Of a stretch of 41,028 bases of DNA, positions 1-8,245 are shown in pieces. Origin of the DNA: Mycobacterium persicum. Its GTDB lineage: Bacteria; Actinomycetota; Actinomycetes; Mycobacteriales; Mycobacteriaceae. Position 1 is the stretch's first letter; each line of letters starts with the position of its first letter. The stretch covers positions 1-41,028 of the forward strand of contig NZ_MVIF01000047.1 in the NCBI RefSeq assembly GCF_002086675.1, written 5' to 3'. The notes beneath the pieces were generated by a model. That model was not told where the DNA came from and did not search any database. It was given only the letters and a program-made list of their open reading frames with translations. The translations under genes were made by a program, and so were the position numbers.

Positions 1-86
1 AACCGCCACGCCCGCTCATCGAGATGCGGGCGGATCAACGACAAACGGGCGGCGACCCGATCGGAGTCCACAGCAAGTAGCGTCAT
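1..86 (-). mobile_element. N-terminal fragment of a probable ISAzo13-family transposase (runs off left edge)
   Basis: Reading leftward from an ATG at 86, 28 codons stay open to the window edge. The peptide contains LIRPHLDERAWR. ISAzo13-family (Rhodopirellula-type) DDE transposases typically begin with a similar stretch, in which a leucine/proline segment is followed by LDER(A)xR. Only the N-terminus is visible, so the family call rests on one short motif. Upstream, at about 121-140, lies an AT-rich stretch ending in GCGCGAGCC that could be the element's terminal repeat, but the other end is outside the window, so neither the terminal inverted repeat nor a target duplication can be checked. 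Another protein with a similar helix is possible. Confidence 0.45.
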
Positions 87-219
87 ACCACAAGTGTGAA
101 CAAACCAAACAGAAAAACCTAAGCAATTACTGCGCGAGCCCTGACGGCAGCTTCATTCCCCTGCCGATTGCGTGCCCGTAGCCTCGATCCGCGGATGGGA
201 TGGTGCGGCGTGTGACTGT

Positions 220-1812
220 CTAGGCGTCGCCGTGAGACGCGATCCGGTATGCGGTGCCGCGTGGCTCGCGCACCCACAATGTCTCGCCCGCGCCGACGGT
301 TGTTCCGTCGCGGATCAGCTGGCGCTTGAGCACCTTGTGCGTGGCGGTGCTGGGCAGGTCGGCGGCGATGCGGACGTACCGTGGGCGGGCCTTGGGGGAC
401 AGGTCGGGCTGTGCGTCGAGGAATGCTTCGAACGAGTCGGTCTCGAAGGCGCGGCCCCGCTGCAGCACGACCGCGGCCATCACCTGGTCACCGACCTGCT
501 CGTCCGGCACCGCATAGACCGCTACGCGGTTGATAGCGTTGTGGCGCAACAGGATTCGTTCGATCGGCGCGGCCGCCAGATTTTCGCCGTCCACCCTCAT
601 CCAGTCGCCGGTGCGGCCGGCCAGATAGATCCAGCCTTGAGCGTCGCGGTAGCCGAGGTCACCGGACCAATACATGCCGTGGCGCATCCGTTCGGCGTTG
701 GCGTCGGGGTCGTTGTAATAGCCGCTGAAGAAACCCGATCCGGTGGTGTTGACCAATTCGCCCACGGCCTCATCGGCGTTGAGCAGCGCACCGTGCTCGT
801 CGAAGTGCGCGACGGGGCACTCGGTGACGGTCTGGCTGTTGTACACCGCGACTCCGGGGGCACCTTTGCCGATCGAGCCGGGCGGAGTTCCGGGTTCGCG
901 AATTACGATGACCGCGTTTTCGGTCGAGCCGAAGCCGTCTTCGACCTGCACCGCGAAGCGGCGCGCGAACTCCTCGATGTCCTTCTCGTTGGCCTCGTTG
1001 CCGAACGCCACCCGCAGCGGATTGTCGGCGTCGTCCTCACGCTGCGGCGTGGCCAGGATGTACGCCAGCGGCTTGCCGACATAGTTCATGTACGTGGCGT
1101 GGTAGCGGCGGACGTCGGCCAGAAAGTTAGTGGCCGAGAACTTTGCCGGCGCAATGGCCGCGCCGGACACCACCGCGGGCGCCCATCCGGCGACCACCGC
1201 ATTGGAGTGAAACAGCGGCATGGACACGTAGCAGGTGTCCTGCTCGGTGAGCGCGAAGCGCTCGGTGAGGCTGCGCCCGGCGAATATCGGCATCGGCTGC
1301 GACACCTGCACCGCCTTGGGGCTTCCGCTGGTGCCGGAGGTGAAGATCATCATGAACGGGTCCGTCATGTCGACCTTGCGATGCGGGACCAACGGATCGG
1401 CGGCGGCGACCAATTCGGCCCACTGCGGTGTCGCGGTGTCGAGAATCCGGGTGCCGGCCAGGTCCAAACCGTGCAGCAGGTCGCGGTGTTCGGCATCGGT
1501 CACCACGATCTGACAGTCCGCCTTTCTGATGTCGGCGGCCAGCGCCTCGCCCCGGCGGGTGGTGTTCAGACCGCACAGCACGTAGCCACCCAGTCCGGCC
1601 GCCGCCATCTGGGCCAGCATCTCGGGTGTGTTGCCCAGCAGAGCACCGATGTGCATCGGCCGGTCCGGGTCGGCGGCGGCGATCAAAACCGCTGCGCGCG
1701 CCGCTGACTCCGCGAGATACTGTTGCCAAGTCCATTGCAGATCATGGTATTTCACCGCGACCGAGGAATCGGATGCGCGCTGTTGCAGGAGCGTCTGGAT
1801 GGTGTCGGTCAT
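220..1812 (-). CDS. fadD1: Acyl-CoA synthetase / fatty-acid-AMP ligase family (FadD1-like)
   Basis: The 530-residue protein belongs to the ANL adenylate-forming superfamily, which activates a carboxylate to acyl-AMP and then acyl-CoA. The P-loop TSGTSGSPK is at residues 158-166. The YWSGDLGY motif, with the Asp that contacts the ribose, and the hinge motif GRTGDWMRVDGEN lie at about 385-415. The lysine near the C-terminus (HKVLKRQL) fits the catalytic Lys of the mobile domain. The length is normal and the gene looks intact. The start is the ATG at 1812; no strong ribosome site sits directly before it, but a five-codon reading frame behind GAGGAG ends in an ATGA overlap with this start. The fadD1 symbol rests on remembered similarity to Rv1750c and on the neighbouring Rv1751-like monooxygenase. 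The substrate is unknown. Confidence 0.85.
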   Translation of the reverse strand: MTDTIQTLLQQRASDSSVAVKYHDLQWTWQQYLAESAARAAVLIAAADPDRPMHIGALLGNTPEMLAQMAAAGLGGYVLCGLNTTRRGEALAADIRKADCQIVVTDAEHRDLLHGLDLAGTRILDTATPQWAELVAAADPLVPHRKVDMTDPFMMIFTSGTSGSPKAVQVSQPMPIFAGRSLTERFALTEQDTCYVSMPLFHSNAVVAGWAPAVVSGAAIAPAKFSATNFLADVRRYHATYMNYVGKPLAYILATPQREDDADNPLRVAFGNEANEKDIEEFARRFAVQVEDGFGSTENAVIVIREPGTPPGSIGKGAPGVAVYNSQTVTECPVAHFDEHGALLNADEAVGELVNTTGSGFFSGYYNDPDANAERMRHGMYWSGDLGYRDAQGWIYLAGRTGDWMRVDGENLAAAPIERILLRHNAINRVAVYAVPDEQVGDQVMAAVVLQRGRAFETDSFEAFLDAQPDLSPKARPRYVRIAADLPSTATHKVLKRQLIRDGTTVGAGETLWVREPRGTAYRIASHGDA

Positions 1813-2196
1813 GGCCTGTGGTCCATCTGCTCCTCGGATTGCCCTGGCGCATCACGAGTTGGTTGGCGGTCTAGCCTTGCAACGTTGTTCGATGGCGGTG
1901 CTTCGTATCGCCTCAAGCTCCGGGTCGATCGGCGCGCCCAGCGCGCTGAACATCTTACCCACCGGTCACCAGATGCCGATATGTCGTGGCAGGGGTACTG
2001 CGCGAGGTCACGCGTAAGGTTTCCGGCAGCCGCAGACTTTCCAACAGACGCCGACAGAATAGGCGCGCTTATTCACAAGCCGAGTCAATTTCCGTCCAGT
2101 GAGTGCAGCTCCGATCGGCGTGTCAGAAAACGCATTGGCGCGCGGCCGATCCGCAAATACGGAACCCCTTCTTCGGGCCGCGCGAAAATTGGAAAC
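1813..2196. other. Intergenic region upstream of the fadD1-like gene
   Basis: This 384-base stretch holds no convincing long gene. A minus-strand mini-frame (ATG at 1953, stop at 1852, 33 codons) follows GGTGGGTAAG and encodes a plausible but unrecognised peptide beginning MFSALGAPIDPELEAIR; it may be a small gene or a remnant. A five-codon frame (about 1829 down to 1812) precedes fadD1. The promoter of the fadD1-like gene should lie here, but no clear -35/-10 pair was found. Confidence 0.35.
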
Positions 2197-2652
2197 TTAG
2201 TACCAGCCAGGTGGTAGACCGCCCGGGAAGCATTCACCGCCCGTTCCGCACGGCGGCCATGCAGGCGGTGCGGGAGGCGGCGATGGATAAGGTTCTCCTG
2301 GTGGTGGCGGCGGCGGCGCGGGGCACGGCTCGAACCTGGTGCCGCCCAATCCGAACGGCGGCCATGGGTTGGGGAAGGTAGGCGTCGGTTCCCCCGGCGC
2401 CGGCGGCGGTTCCCATGGCGGCCAACATCTCGGAGAGCATTGACCACCCATTCCGCACGGAGGCCACGAGTGCGGTTGCGGTGGCGGTGGCGAATCCGAT
2501 GGGGACGGAGGCGCCGGTGTCTCGGAATCTGCTGGTGGGTTCGGGGGCGGCGAGGTTGGGTCCGCTTGTGCCGAACCCGACCCAATACCCAGCGCGGCCA
2601 AGCCGAGCGCACCGGCGAGCAGGAATCTGGCCAATGTGTGCTTGGTGCTCAT
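2197..2652 (-). CDS. Secreted proline-rich protein with WPPCGxGGxC motifs
   Basis: The start is set by the ribosome site AAAAGGACAGCGAG just before the ATG at 2652; this gives 151 residues. Residues 1-30 are a Sec signal peptide (basic start, hydrophobic core ALGLAALGIG) ending in AQA before Asp31. The mature part is dominated by proline with acidic spacers. It carries three related motifs: WPPCGMGGQC, WPPFGLGG and WPPCGTGGEC, so it arose by internal duplication. The paired cysteines suggest disulfides in the cell wall or outside the cell. I do not recognise a named family. The protein shares its AQADP cleavage site and Pro/Gly/Cys style with the 80-residue secreted protein at 4424. Function unknown. 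Confidence 0.75.
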   Translation of the reverse strand: MSTKHTLARFLLAGALGLAALGIGSGSAQADPTSPPPNPPADSETPAPPSPSDSPPPPQPHSWPPCGMGGQCSPRCWPPWEPPPAPGEPTPTFPNPWPPFGLGGTRFEPCPAPPPPPPGEPYPSPPPAPPAWPPCGTGGECFPGGLPPGWY

Positions 2653-3039
2653 CTCGCTGTCCTTTTTGCGATGATGCCATCGCAAGTGCAATATCGGTGA
2701 ATTCTCCCGATGGGCAGGCCATTACGAGCTGGCTCCGTCTGCGCGCTTTCTGTTAGCCAGATTCCTGGTTCGCCGGTAAGGCGCTCAGGGCGCAGAATAT
2801 CGTCATTGAATATCTACCAAAGGGATGACGTGAAGCCACCATACAACAGTATGGTCAGCGCGTCAATAATTGTTCTGATAAATTGCAATTATGACACCAT
2901 AGACAATATCGATAAATTCTCATTGCCGCGTTGATCGGCCACCGTCAGTTCGGGGTTGGTCAGCGCGGCCGGCGTTGACCGTACGGCGGGCCCCTGCGGC
3001 ATACTTCGCGCAGACGGTGCGCGCCCTATGCTTGCGCTG
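2653..3039. other. Divergent intergenic region with an AT-rich core
   Basis: This 387-base region separates the minus-strand secreted protein gene from the plus-strand FAD monooxygenase. From about 2780 to 2935 the base composition falls far below that of its surroundings and several dyads occur (see the entry at 2838). No gene was found in it. It is likely a regulatory region for one or both neighbours. Confidence 0.6.
2838..2895. promoter_or_regulatory. Cluster of inverted repeats, candidate operator(s)
   Basis: ACCATAC at 2838-2844 and GTATGGT at 2849-2855 form a perfect 7-bp inverted repeat around AACA, the size of a TetR- or GntR-type operator. A second dyad pairs GTCAATAATTG (2862-2872) with CAATTATGAC (2886-2895), with one bulged base; its right part contains the perfect palindrome AATTGCAATT (2881-2890). 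The regulator is not identifiable. The nearest downstream plus-strand gene is the FAD monooxygenase at 3040. Confidence 0.4.
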
Positions 3040-4275
3040 ATGTCTGAGACAACCACATGCGCGATTATCGGCGGCGGCCCTGCCGGCATGGTCCTCGGGC
3101 TGCTGCTGGCCCGGGCGGGTGTCGAGGTCACCCTGCTGGAGAAGCACGGTGACTTCCTACGGGATTTCCGCGGTGACACCGTGCATCCGACTACCCTGCG
3201 GCTGCTCGACGAGCTGGGACTTTGGGAGCGTTTTGCGGCGCTGCCCTTCAGCGAGGTCCGCAAGGCGACCTTCGATACCGCCGGGCGGTCGGTGACCTAC
3301 CTCGACTTCGAGCGGCTGCGACTACCCCGCCCCTACATTGCGATGGTGCCGCAATGGGATCTGCTGAACCTGCTCGCGGAGGCGGCCCAGGCCGAGCCGA
3401 CCTTCACGTTGCGCATGAAGACCGAAGCCACTGGGCTGCTGCGCGACGGCGATCGGGTGGTCGGAGTGCGCTACCAGGGACCCGACGGCCCCGGTGAGCT
3501 GAGGGCGGAGCTGACCGTTGCGTGCGACGGGCGCTGGTCGATGGCACGTCAGGAGGCCGGGCTGAGAGCACACGACTACCCGGTCAAGTTCGATGTGTGG
3601 TGGTTCAAACTGCCGTACGAGAACAGCACGGAGTTCTCGTTGCTGCCGCGATTCGGACCGGGTAAGGCCCTGGTGGTAATTCCCCGCCAAGGGTATTTCC
3701 AGATCGCCTACCTCGGACCCAAGGGCGCCGACGCCGCGTTGCGGGAGCGCGGCATCGAGGCGTTCGGCCGCGACGTCGCCGCGCTGGTTCCCGAGGCGGC
3801 CGAGTCGGCGGCAGCGCTGACGTCCATGGACGATGTCAAGCATCTCGACGTGAAGGTGAACCGGCTGCGGCGCTGGCACACCGATGGACTGCTGTGCATC
3901 GGTGACGCCGCACACGCGATGTCGCCGCTGGGCGGTGTCGGGATCAACCTGGCCGTGCAGGATGCCGTCGCGGCGGCGACCATCTTGGCCGAACCCCTGC
4001 TGCGACACCGGATCACCGATCGCGACCTGGCCGCCGTGCGCCGTCGCCGCCTCCTTCCCACCGTGGTGACTCAAACGGTGCAACGGGTACTGCACCGGAT
4101 GCTGGTCGGCCCACTGCTTGGCGGCAAGGACCCGACCCCGCCGGCGGCCTTACTCGCGGTGGTGGACAAATTGCCGTGGCTGTCGATGCTGCCCGCCTAC
4201 TTTGTCGGCGTTGGGGTGCGGCCCGAGCATGCCCCCGCATTCGCCCGCCGCGGACCCGGCAACACCAGCGGTTGA
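3040..4275 (+). CDS. FAD-dependent aromatic/PHBH-type monooxygenase (Rv1751-like)
   Basis: The protein is a single-component flavin monooxygenase of the p-hydroxybenzoate hydroxylase/UbiH group, which uses NAD(P)H and O2 to hydroxylate a substrate. I start it at the ATG at 3040 (411 residues) because the Rossmann motif CAIIGGGPAGM then follows within a few residues; an upstream extension from 2956 has no family resemblance. The FAD signatures are GGGPAG near residue 11, the glutamate of LLEKH near 36, and the second motif LLCIGDAAHAMSPLGGVG near 286, whose GD pair contacts the FAD ribose. It looks full-length for the family. It sits next to the fadD1-like gene as Rv1751 does next to Rv1750c, from memory. 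The substrate is unknown; the AT-rich upstream region suggests regulated expression. Confidence 0.85.
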   Translation: MSETTTCAIIGGGPAGMVLGLLLARAGVEVTLLEKHGDFLRDFRGDTVHPTTLRLLDELGLWERFAALPFSEVRKATFDTAGRSVTYLDFERLRLPRPYIAMVPQWDLLNLLAEAAQAEPTFTLRMKTEATGLLRDGDRVVGVRYQGPDGPGELRAELTVACDGRWSMARQEAGLRAHDYPVKFDVWWFKLPYENSTEFSLLPRFGPGKALVVIPRQGYFQIAYLGPKGADAALRERGIEAFGRDVAALVPEAAESAAALTSMDDVKHLDVKVNRLRRWHTDGLLCIGDAAHAMSPLGGVGINLAVQDAVAAATILAEPLLRHRITDRDLAAVRRRRLLPTVVTQTVQRVLHRMLVGPLLGGKDPTPPAALLAVVDKLPWLSMLPAYFVGVGVRPEHAPAFARRGPGNTSG

Positions 4276-4423
4276 CCCTGGATCATGGCCGCAGACCGTG
4301 AGGTTGGCGAAGCGCCCGCATGCGGGGGTGAGGTTTGACAACGCCGTCTCTGGGATACTTGTTGGATAGACGTCACCGTAGTGGCTGACGCAGTGCCCAC
4401 GGCGGCTGAAGGAGGGCGACACG

Positions 4424-4666
4424 ATGATCGCGAAGAAGTTCGCCGGCAAAGCCGTCATCGCTGCGGCGTTGGGAGCATCCGCGCTCGGATTCGCCGGCGC
4501 TGTCGCACAGGCCGACCCGGGGCAGCCGCGGATTCCGCCAGGGCCCCATCTCAACGATCGGGGCATTGCGAACCCGTTCCCGCCGGGGCAGGTTCAGCAA
4601 GTCTGCCCCTGGCAGGCGCCGCCCGGCCATTGGATCGGGGGCCCGCACGGGTTACAGTGCACCTGA
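4424..4666 (+). CDS. Small secreted protein with PPGHWIGGPHG tail
   Basis: An 80-residue exported protein. The ribosome site GAAGGAGGG lies just before the ATG at 4424. Residues 1-30 form a signal peptide with core VIAAALGASALGFAGA and an AQA cleavage site before Asp31, leaving about 50 residues rich in Pro and Gly with two cysteines (QVCPWQAPPGHW and a C-terminal LQCT). Several small mycobacterial exported proteins share this style, but I cannot name a family with a known function. A TTGACA at 4335-4340 could be a -35 box, though a well-spaced -10 is not clear. The stop codon lies two bases from the stop of the convergent glycosyltransferase, leaving no room for a terminator between them. 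Confidence 0.75.
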   Translation: MIAKKFAGKAVIAAALGASALGFAGAVAQADPGQPRIPPGPHLNDRGIANPFPPGQVQQVCPWQAPPGHWIGGPHGLQCT

Positions 4667-4668
4667 TT

Positions 4669-5865
4669 TCATGCGGTGAAGGGGGAGCCTGCGTCCGTCA
4701 GCCGGCTCGCCTCGTCCACACAACGGGCACCATCGTCTCGTTGACCGTCGCGAGCACTGAGTGCAATCAACATGCCGGTCGCGGCTTGCTGCCAGGTGAA
4801 GGCTTCGGCGCGCCGTCTTGCGCAGGCACGGCGGTCGTCCTCGGGACGGCTGACGACGCTGCGGACCGCCGCTGCGATGGCGACCGGGCTGTTATCGGCC
4901 GATGAGCCGCTGTCTGTGGTGATGATCTCGGCCAGCGCCGACGTGCGCGATACCACGACCGGTGTCCCGCACGCCAGTGATTCCAGTGCGGCCAGTCCGA
5001 AGGTCTCGTGCGGTCCGGGCGCCAGGGTCACGTCGGCGCAGGCCAGGATGGTGGCGACGGCGCGCCGATCGGAGATGAAACCGGTGAACTCAACCGGTAG
5101 ACCCGCGGCCTGACGTTGCAGTCTGGAGCGCATCGGGCCCTCGCCGACGACGACCAGGCGGGCGTCGACACCGGCGTCACACAATGCGGCGACCGCATCG
5201 ATGCTGCGATCGGCACGCTTCTCGACCGACAGCCGGCCGCAGTGGACCAGCAGGATCTGTGTGGATGCGGCGAAACGTCGGCGCACCAGAGAACTGCGCC
5301 GGCGTGGGTGGAAGGTCTGCAGATCGACACCCAGTGGGACCGTGGCGATATTGGTCGCTCCGATACGGTCGAATTCCGCGCGCGCGAACGCGGTGGTGCA
5401 CACCACGGTGTCGTAGTCGGCGGCGGTTCGCCGGTTCGCCACGTCTGCGAATGCCCGGGCGGCGCGCCGCGGAAGCAGCTGGCCGGCGAAGCGATCGAGG
5501 CGTTCGTGGGAGATCATCACCGTTGTCACGCCGCGGTCGCGCCCCCAGCGGCCCAGTGATCGCAGGGTGAGCCGGTCGGAGACCTCGAGGGCGTCGGGCC
5601 GTAGCGTTTCCAGCAACGTCCGCACGGGCCCGGGCAGCACCGCGCGGTAGCCTCCGGTGAAGGGAATCAGCTTGGCCGGCAGGGTGATTCGCACGACACC
5701 GGTGCCCAACCGAGTATGTGTGGCCCGGGCGCCGGGAACGATCAGATATACCTGATGGCCGCGTGCGCAGTATTCCGATCCCAACCGGTCGACGGCGGTC
5801 CGGAGCCCGCCGGAACGAGGTCCGTAGAAGTTGGCGACCTGAACGACACGCATACCGTGAGACAA
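4669..5865 (-). CDS. pimC: GT4 glycosyltransferase, PimC-like mannosyltransferase
   Basis: A 398-residue GT-B fold enzyme of family GT4. The N-terminal domain opens with VVQVANFYGPRSGGLRTAV, a glycine-rich acceptor/nucleotide loop. The C-terminal domain has the retaining-enzyme E-x7-E signature, Glu287 and Glu295 in PHETFGLAALES, and the motif GRLSVEKR at 210-217. The closest match I remember is PimC, the alpha-mannosyltransferase proposed to make tri-mannosylated PIM in M. tuberculosis CDC1551 (MT1800), absent from H37Rv. The symbol is given on that memory and on the next-door molybdoenzyme. The start is a TTG at 5865 behind GAGAGA; an ATG at 5853 would remove only four residues and has a poorer ribosome site. 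GDP-mannose or another mannosyl donor is inferred. Confidence 0.8.
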   Translation of the reverse strand: MSHGMRVVQVANFYGPRSGGLRTAVDRLGSEYCARGHQVYLIVPGARATHTRLGTGVVRITLPAKLIPFTGGYRAVLPGPVRTLLETLRPDALEVSDRLTLRSLGRWGRDRGVTTVMISHERLDRFAGQLLPRRAARAFADVANRRTAADYDTVVCTTAFARAEFDRIGATNIATVPLGVDLQTFHPRRRSSLVRRRFAASTQILLVHCGRLSVEKRADRSIDAVAALCDAGVDARLVVVGEGPMRSRLQRQAAGLPVEFTGFISDRRAVATILACADVTLAPGPHETFGLAALESLACGTPVVVSRTSALAEIITTDSGSSADNSPVAIAAAVRSVVSRPEDDRRACARRRAEAFTWQQAATGMLIALSARDGQRDDGARCVDEASRLTDAGSPFTA

Positions 5866-5965
5866 ACGGTCTCTCGTGTGCGGTCCATGAGGTCTGCTCG
5901 ACCGATGCCTGAACGGTCCATGAACTCCATGAACCCCTGCTCGCGGCGGGCTGTTCGGATCAGGA

Positions 5966-6832
5966 TCAGCTGGGCTTCTTGAGATGCGGCCCCAGCATCT
6001 GCTGCCATGCCTTGGACATGTTCTGGAACTCCTCCTCGCAATTGCCGGCCCGGTCCTCCGGGAGATCGCCGGAGGCGACCATGTTGGCGTTGGCCGCCGG
6101 GTCGGACCCGTAGATCCAGCACTCCCAGTTGTACATGCGGGTGATGTCCATGGAGTGCCCGTCCCAGAACGGCAGATCGTTGGCGTCGCCGGACTCCTTG
6201 GCGCTCAGCTTCCAGTCCTGGGCGGTGTTGGTCGCAATCCGGACACCGTTGGGATAGGGCTTTCCGTCGGCGCCAGGAGCCAGCAGCATGAACGCCGAGA
6301 GCTGGTCGGCCACATCCTCTTCGCGCCCGGTGAAAGCGAGCTCGTAGATGGACAGGGTGGCGTGACCGAGCTCGTGATAGAACCCCGAGGTCGTTGCGTC
6401 AACCGCGGTGACCACCGGATCGGGGTTGCCGCTGTCGGCGAACCGGTGCTCGCTTTGCTGGATGTCCTCGTAGCACAGTGTTATCTCGTTGGTGTTGGGG
6501 TCCCAGTAGTCGTTGGGCTCGCCACATTGTTTGCCCAGAACCGCCACGTCGTGCGGCAGATTCAGGGTGTCGTTGACCTGCTGAGCCAGCGCCTCCAGCA
6601 GTTTCGCGTCCGTCATGAGCTGGCGGCCTTGTTGGGCCTCCGGTGTTTCGGCGTCTTCGTAGCGGGGGTTCATCCGTCCCGAGGAGGCGGGCTCGGTGGT
6701 GGTGGCGGTATTCGAGCTCGATGGGTTTCCCGACGGCGAATTTTCGGCGGCCTGGCTGTTGGTGGACCGGCCACACCCGGCAGTCACGAGGAGCACGGCA
6801 AGTGTCGCCAATGCGGTCGTCGGTTTATTCAT
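5966..6832 (-). CDS. Lipoprotein zinc metallopeptidase (DUF4344-like)
   Basis: A 288-residue exported lipoprotein. The signal peptide ends in the lipobox LVTAGC with the lipidated Cys at residue 20, followed by a Ser/Thr/Asn-rich linker to about residue 55. The catalytic region has HELGH at 153-157, preceded by GFY and followed by EEDVADQLSAFML, which supplies acidic residues suited to a third zinc ligand; this arrangement is that of the DUF4344 putative metallopeptidases. Cysteines in the C-terminal part (WECWIYG, NCEEEF) could form disulfides. The start is the ATG at 6832 with GGAAGGGG upstream; a longer open frame into the molybdoenzyme gene is not real. It is divergent from the molybdoenzyme. 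The substrate is unknown; it should act at the outer face of the membrane. Confidence 0.8.
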   Translation of the reverse strand: MNKPTTALATLAVLLVTAGCGRSTNSQAAENSPSGNPSSSNTATTTEPASSGRMNPRYEDAETPEAQQGRQLMTDAKLLEALAQQVNDTLNLPHDVAVLGKQCGEPNDYWDPNTNEITLCYEDIQQSEHRFADSGNPDPVVTAVDATTSGFYHELGHATLSIYELAFTGREEDVADQLSAFMLLAPGADGKPYPNGVRIATNTAQDWKLSAKESGDANDLPFWDGHSMDITRMYNWECWIYGSDPAANANMVASGDLPEDRAGNCEEEFQNMSKAWQQMLGPHLKKPS

Positions 6833-7093
6833 CGTGTTGAACCCCTTCCCTCGGTGCTGCGTTCGGCTCACGGTGCGTGACCTCATATCCGGCTTTTCGC
6901 TGAACCGCGTGAGACCTGTGTGAACGGTACGACACCGCCGGCGTCCCGATGCGGATTTGCGATGCTGATCCGAAACGCCGGGACGAGCGTTGGCAGTCAA
7001 CCGAAGTGCCCATGGCGCCGCCCCGATAACCGTCTTGTGCCAGCCGAGCACCGCCGCTAGACCCGTGTCCGGTGATGGCGGACGATCTCTACT

Positions 7094-8200
7094 ATGGCCG
7101 CCGACGCCACAGCGACATGGGGCAAGCGAGACGACATGATCGTGCATGCGGAGCTGCCCTACAACGCTGAGCCGCCGGTCGCGGCGCTGGCCGGCAGCGA
7201 CATCACCCCGATCATTGCGTTCTATGCGCGCAATCACGGCCCCATTCCCGCTATTGCGCCCCCTCAGTGGCGTCTGACGGTTAGCGGCTGCGTGGACAAA
7301 CCGCTGACGCTGACCTATGACCGGCTGGTCAACGATTTCCCGCGCCACAGTGTGGTGGCGACGTTGGCCTGTGCGGGTAACCGTCGCGCCGAGTTGCTCC
7401 GTGTGCGAGCGATCCCGGGTAAGGAGCCCTGGCAGCACGGTGCGATCTCGACGGCACAGTGGTGTGGCGCGCGTCTGGCCGACGTCCTCGGCGCGGCCCA
7501 GACCCACGTCGAAGACGGGCTGCATGTCGCCTTCGATGCTCCCGACGTGGCCCCGGAGGCCCGGCCCGTACAGACCTACGGCGGTTCCATCCCGTTGCGC
7601 AAGGCGATGTCGCAGGAAGTGCTGCTGGCGTGGCAGATGAACTCCGAACCGCTGCCACCTGCCCACGGCGGCCCGGTCCGGGTGGTGGTGCCGGGGTACA
7701 TCGGCGCCCGCAGTGTCAAATGGGTCAGTGCGATCACCGTGCAACCCGGTCCGTCGGAGAACTACTTCCAGGCGCATGACTACCGGATCCTGCCCCCCGA
7801 CGCCGATCCCGCCACAGCTGCTGCGGGAGAAGGCATTTCGCTTTCGACGCTGGCGCTCAACTGCGACATTCTGCACCCCGTCGACGGTGCCGTCGTCGCC
7901 GCCGGCGCACTGACAATCCGCGGCTACGGCATTGCCGGCGACGGTCACCGCGTCGCCCGCATCGACATATCGCTCGACCACGGGCGCACCTGGCGGCAAG
8001 CCGAGTTGCACCCGTCGCCCGGCACATGGTCCTGGCAGCCGTGGTCATCGACCGTCGACGTCGAGCCCGGCAGGCTGCACATCACCGCCCGCGCGTGGGA
8101 CGACACCGGGACTCTGCAGCCGCAATCGCCGGCGTCCCTGTGGAATCCGGGCGGCTACGGCAACAACGCCTGGGCCAGCTTCGCATGCGCGGTGCGGTAA
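7094..8200 (+). CDS. Sulfite oxidase-family molybdopterin enzyme (MT1801-like)
   Basis: A 368-residue enzyme of the eukaryotic-type sulfite oxidase/nitrate reductase family. The Moco-binding domain occupies about residues 30-220; Cys93 in VATLACAGNRRAEL is the molybdenum thiolate ligand, and GSIPLRKA, PVRVVVPGYIGARSVKW and ENYFQAHDY follow as usual. Residues 240-365 form the C-terminal Mo-co dimerisation (Ig-like) domain. No signal peptide or heme b5 domain is present, so it is probably cytoplasmic and needs a separate electron acceptor. Sulfite is a possible but unproven substrate. I recall a gene of this type (MT1801) beside pimC in the RvD2 region of CDC1551. A GC-rich palindrome at 8203-8216 follows the stop directly. 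Confidence 0.85.
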   Translation: MAADATATWGKRDDMIVHAELPYNAEPPVAALAGSDITPIIAFYARNHGPIPAIAPPQWRLTVSGCVDKPLTLTYDRLVNDFPRHSVVATLACAGNRRAELLRVRAIPGKEPWQHGAISTAQWCGARLADVLGAAQTHVEDGLHVAFDAPDVAPEARPVQTYGGSIPLRKAMSQEVLLAWQMNSEPLPPAHGGPVRVVVPGYIGARSVKWVSAITVQPGPSENYFQAHDYRILPPDADPATAAAGEGISLSTLALNCDILHPVDGAVVAAGALTIRGYGIAGDGHRVARIDISLDHGRTWRQAELHPSPGTWSWQPWSSTVDVEPGRLHITARAWDDTGTLQPQSPASLWNPGGYGNNAWASFACAVR

Positions 8201-8202
8201 CC

Positions 8203-8216
8203 CCGCGCCGGCGCGG
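8203..8216. terminator. GC-rich palindrome after the molybdoenzyme gene
   Basis: CCGCGCC followed at once by GGCGCGG is a perfect 14-base palindrome lying three bases after the TAA stop. It could form a short hairpin between two convergent genes, but there is no loop spacer or U-tract, so a terminator role is only a possibility. Confidence 0.25.
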
Positions 8217-8245
8217 CAACTCGGCACTGGCGTGCCCTCGGCGAC

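Noticed and set aside
172..1707. Long plus-strand open frame of 511 codons opposite the fadD1-like gene
   Set aside because: It is the antisense shadow of a GC-rich gene; it has no domain motifs, whereas the minus strand holds a complete ANL ligase.
6833..8011. Upstream extension of the zinc-peptidase frame across the molybdoenzyme gene
   Set aside because: The lipoprotein signal peptide and a good ribosome site place the start at 6832, and the extension overlaps a complete sulfite-oxidase-family gene on the other strand.
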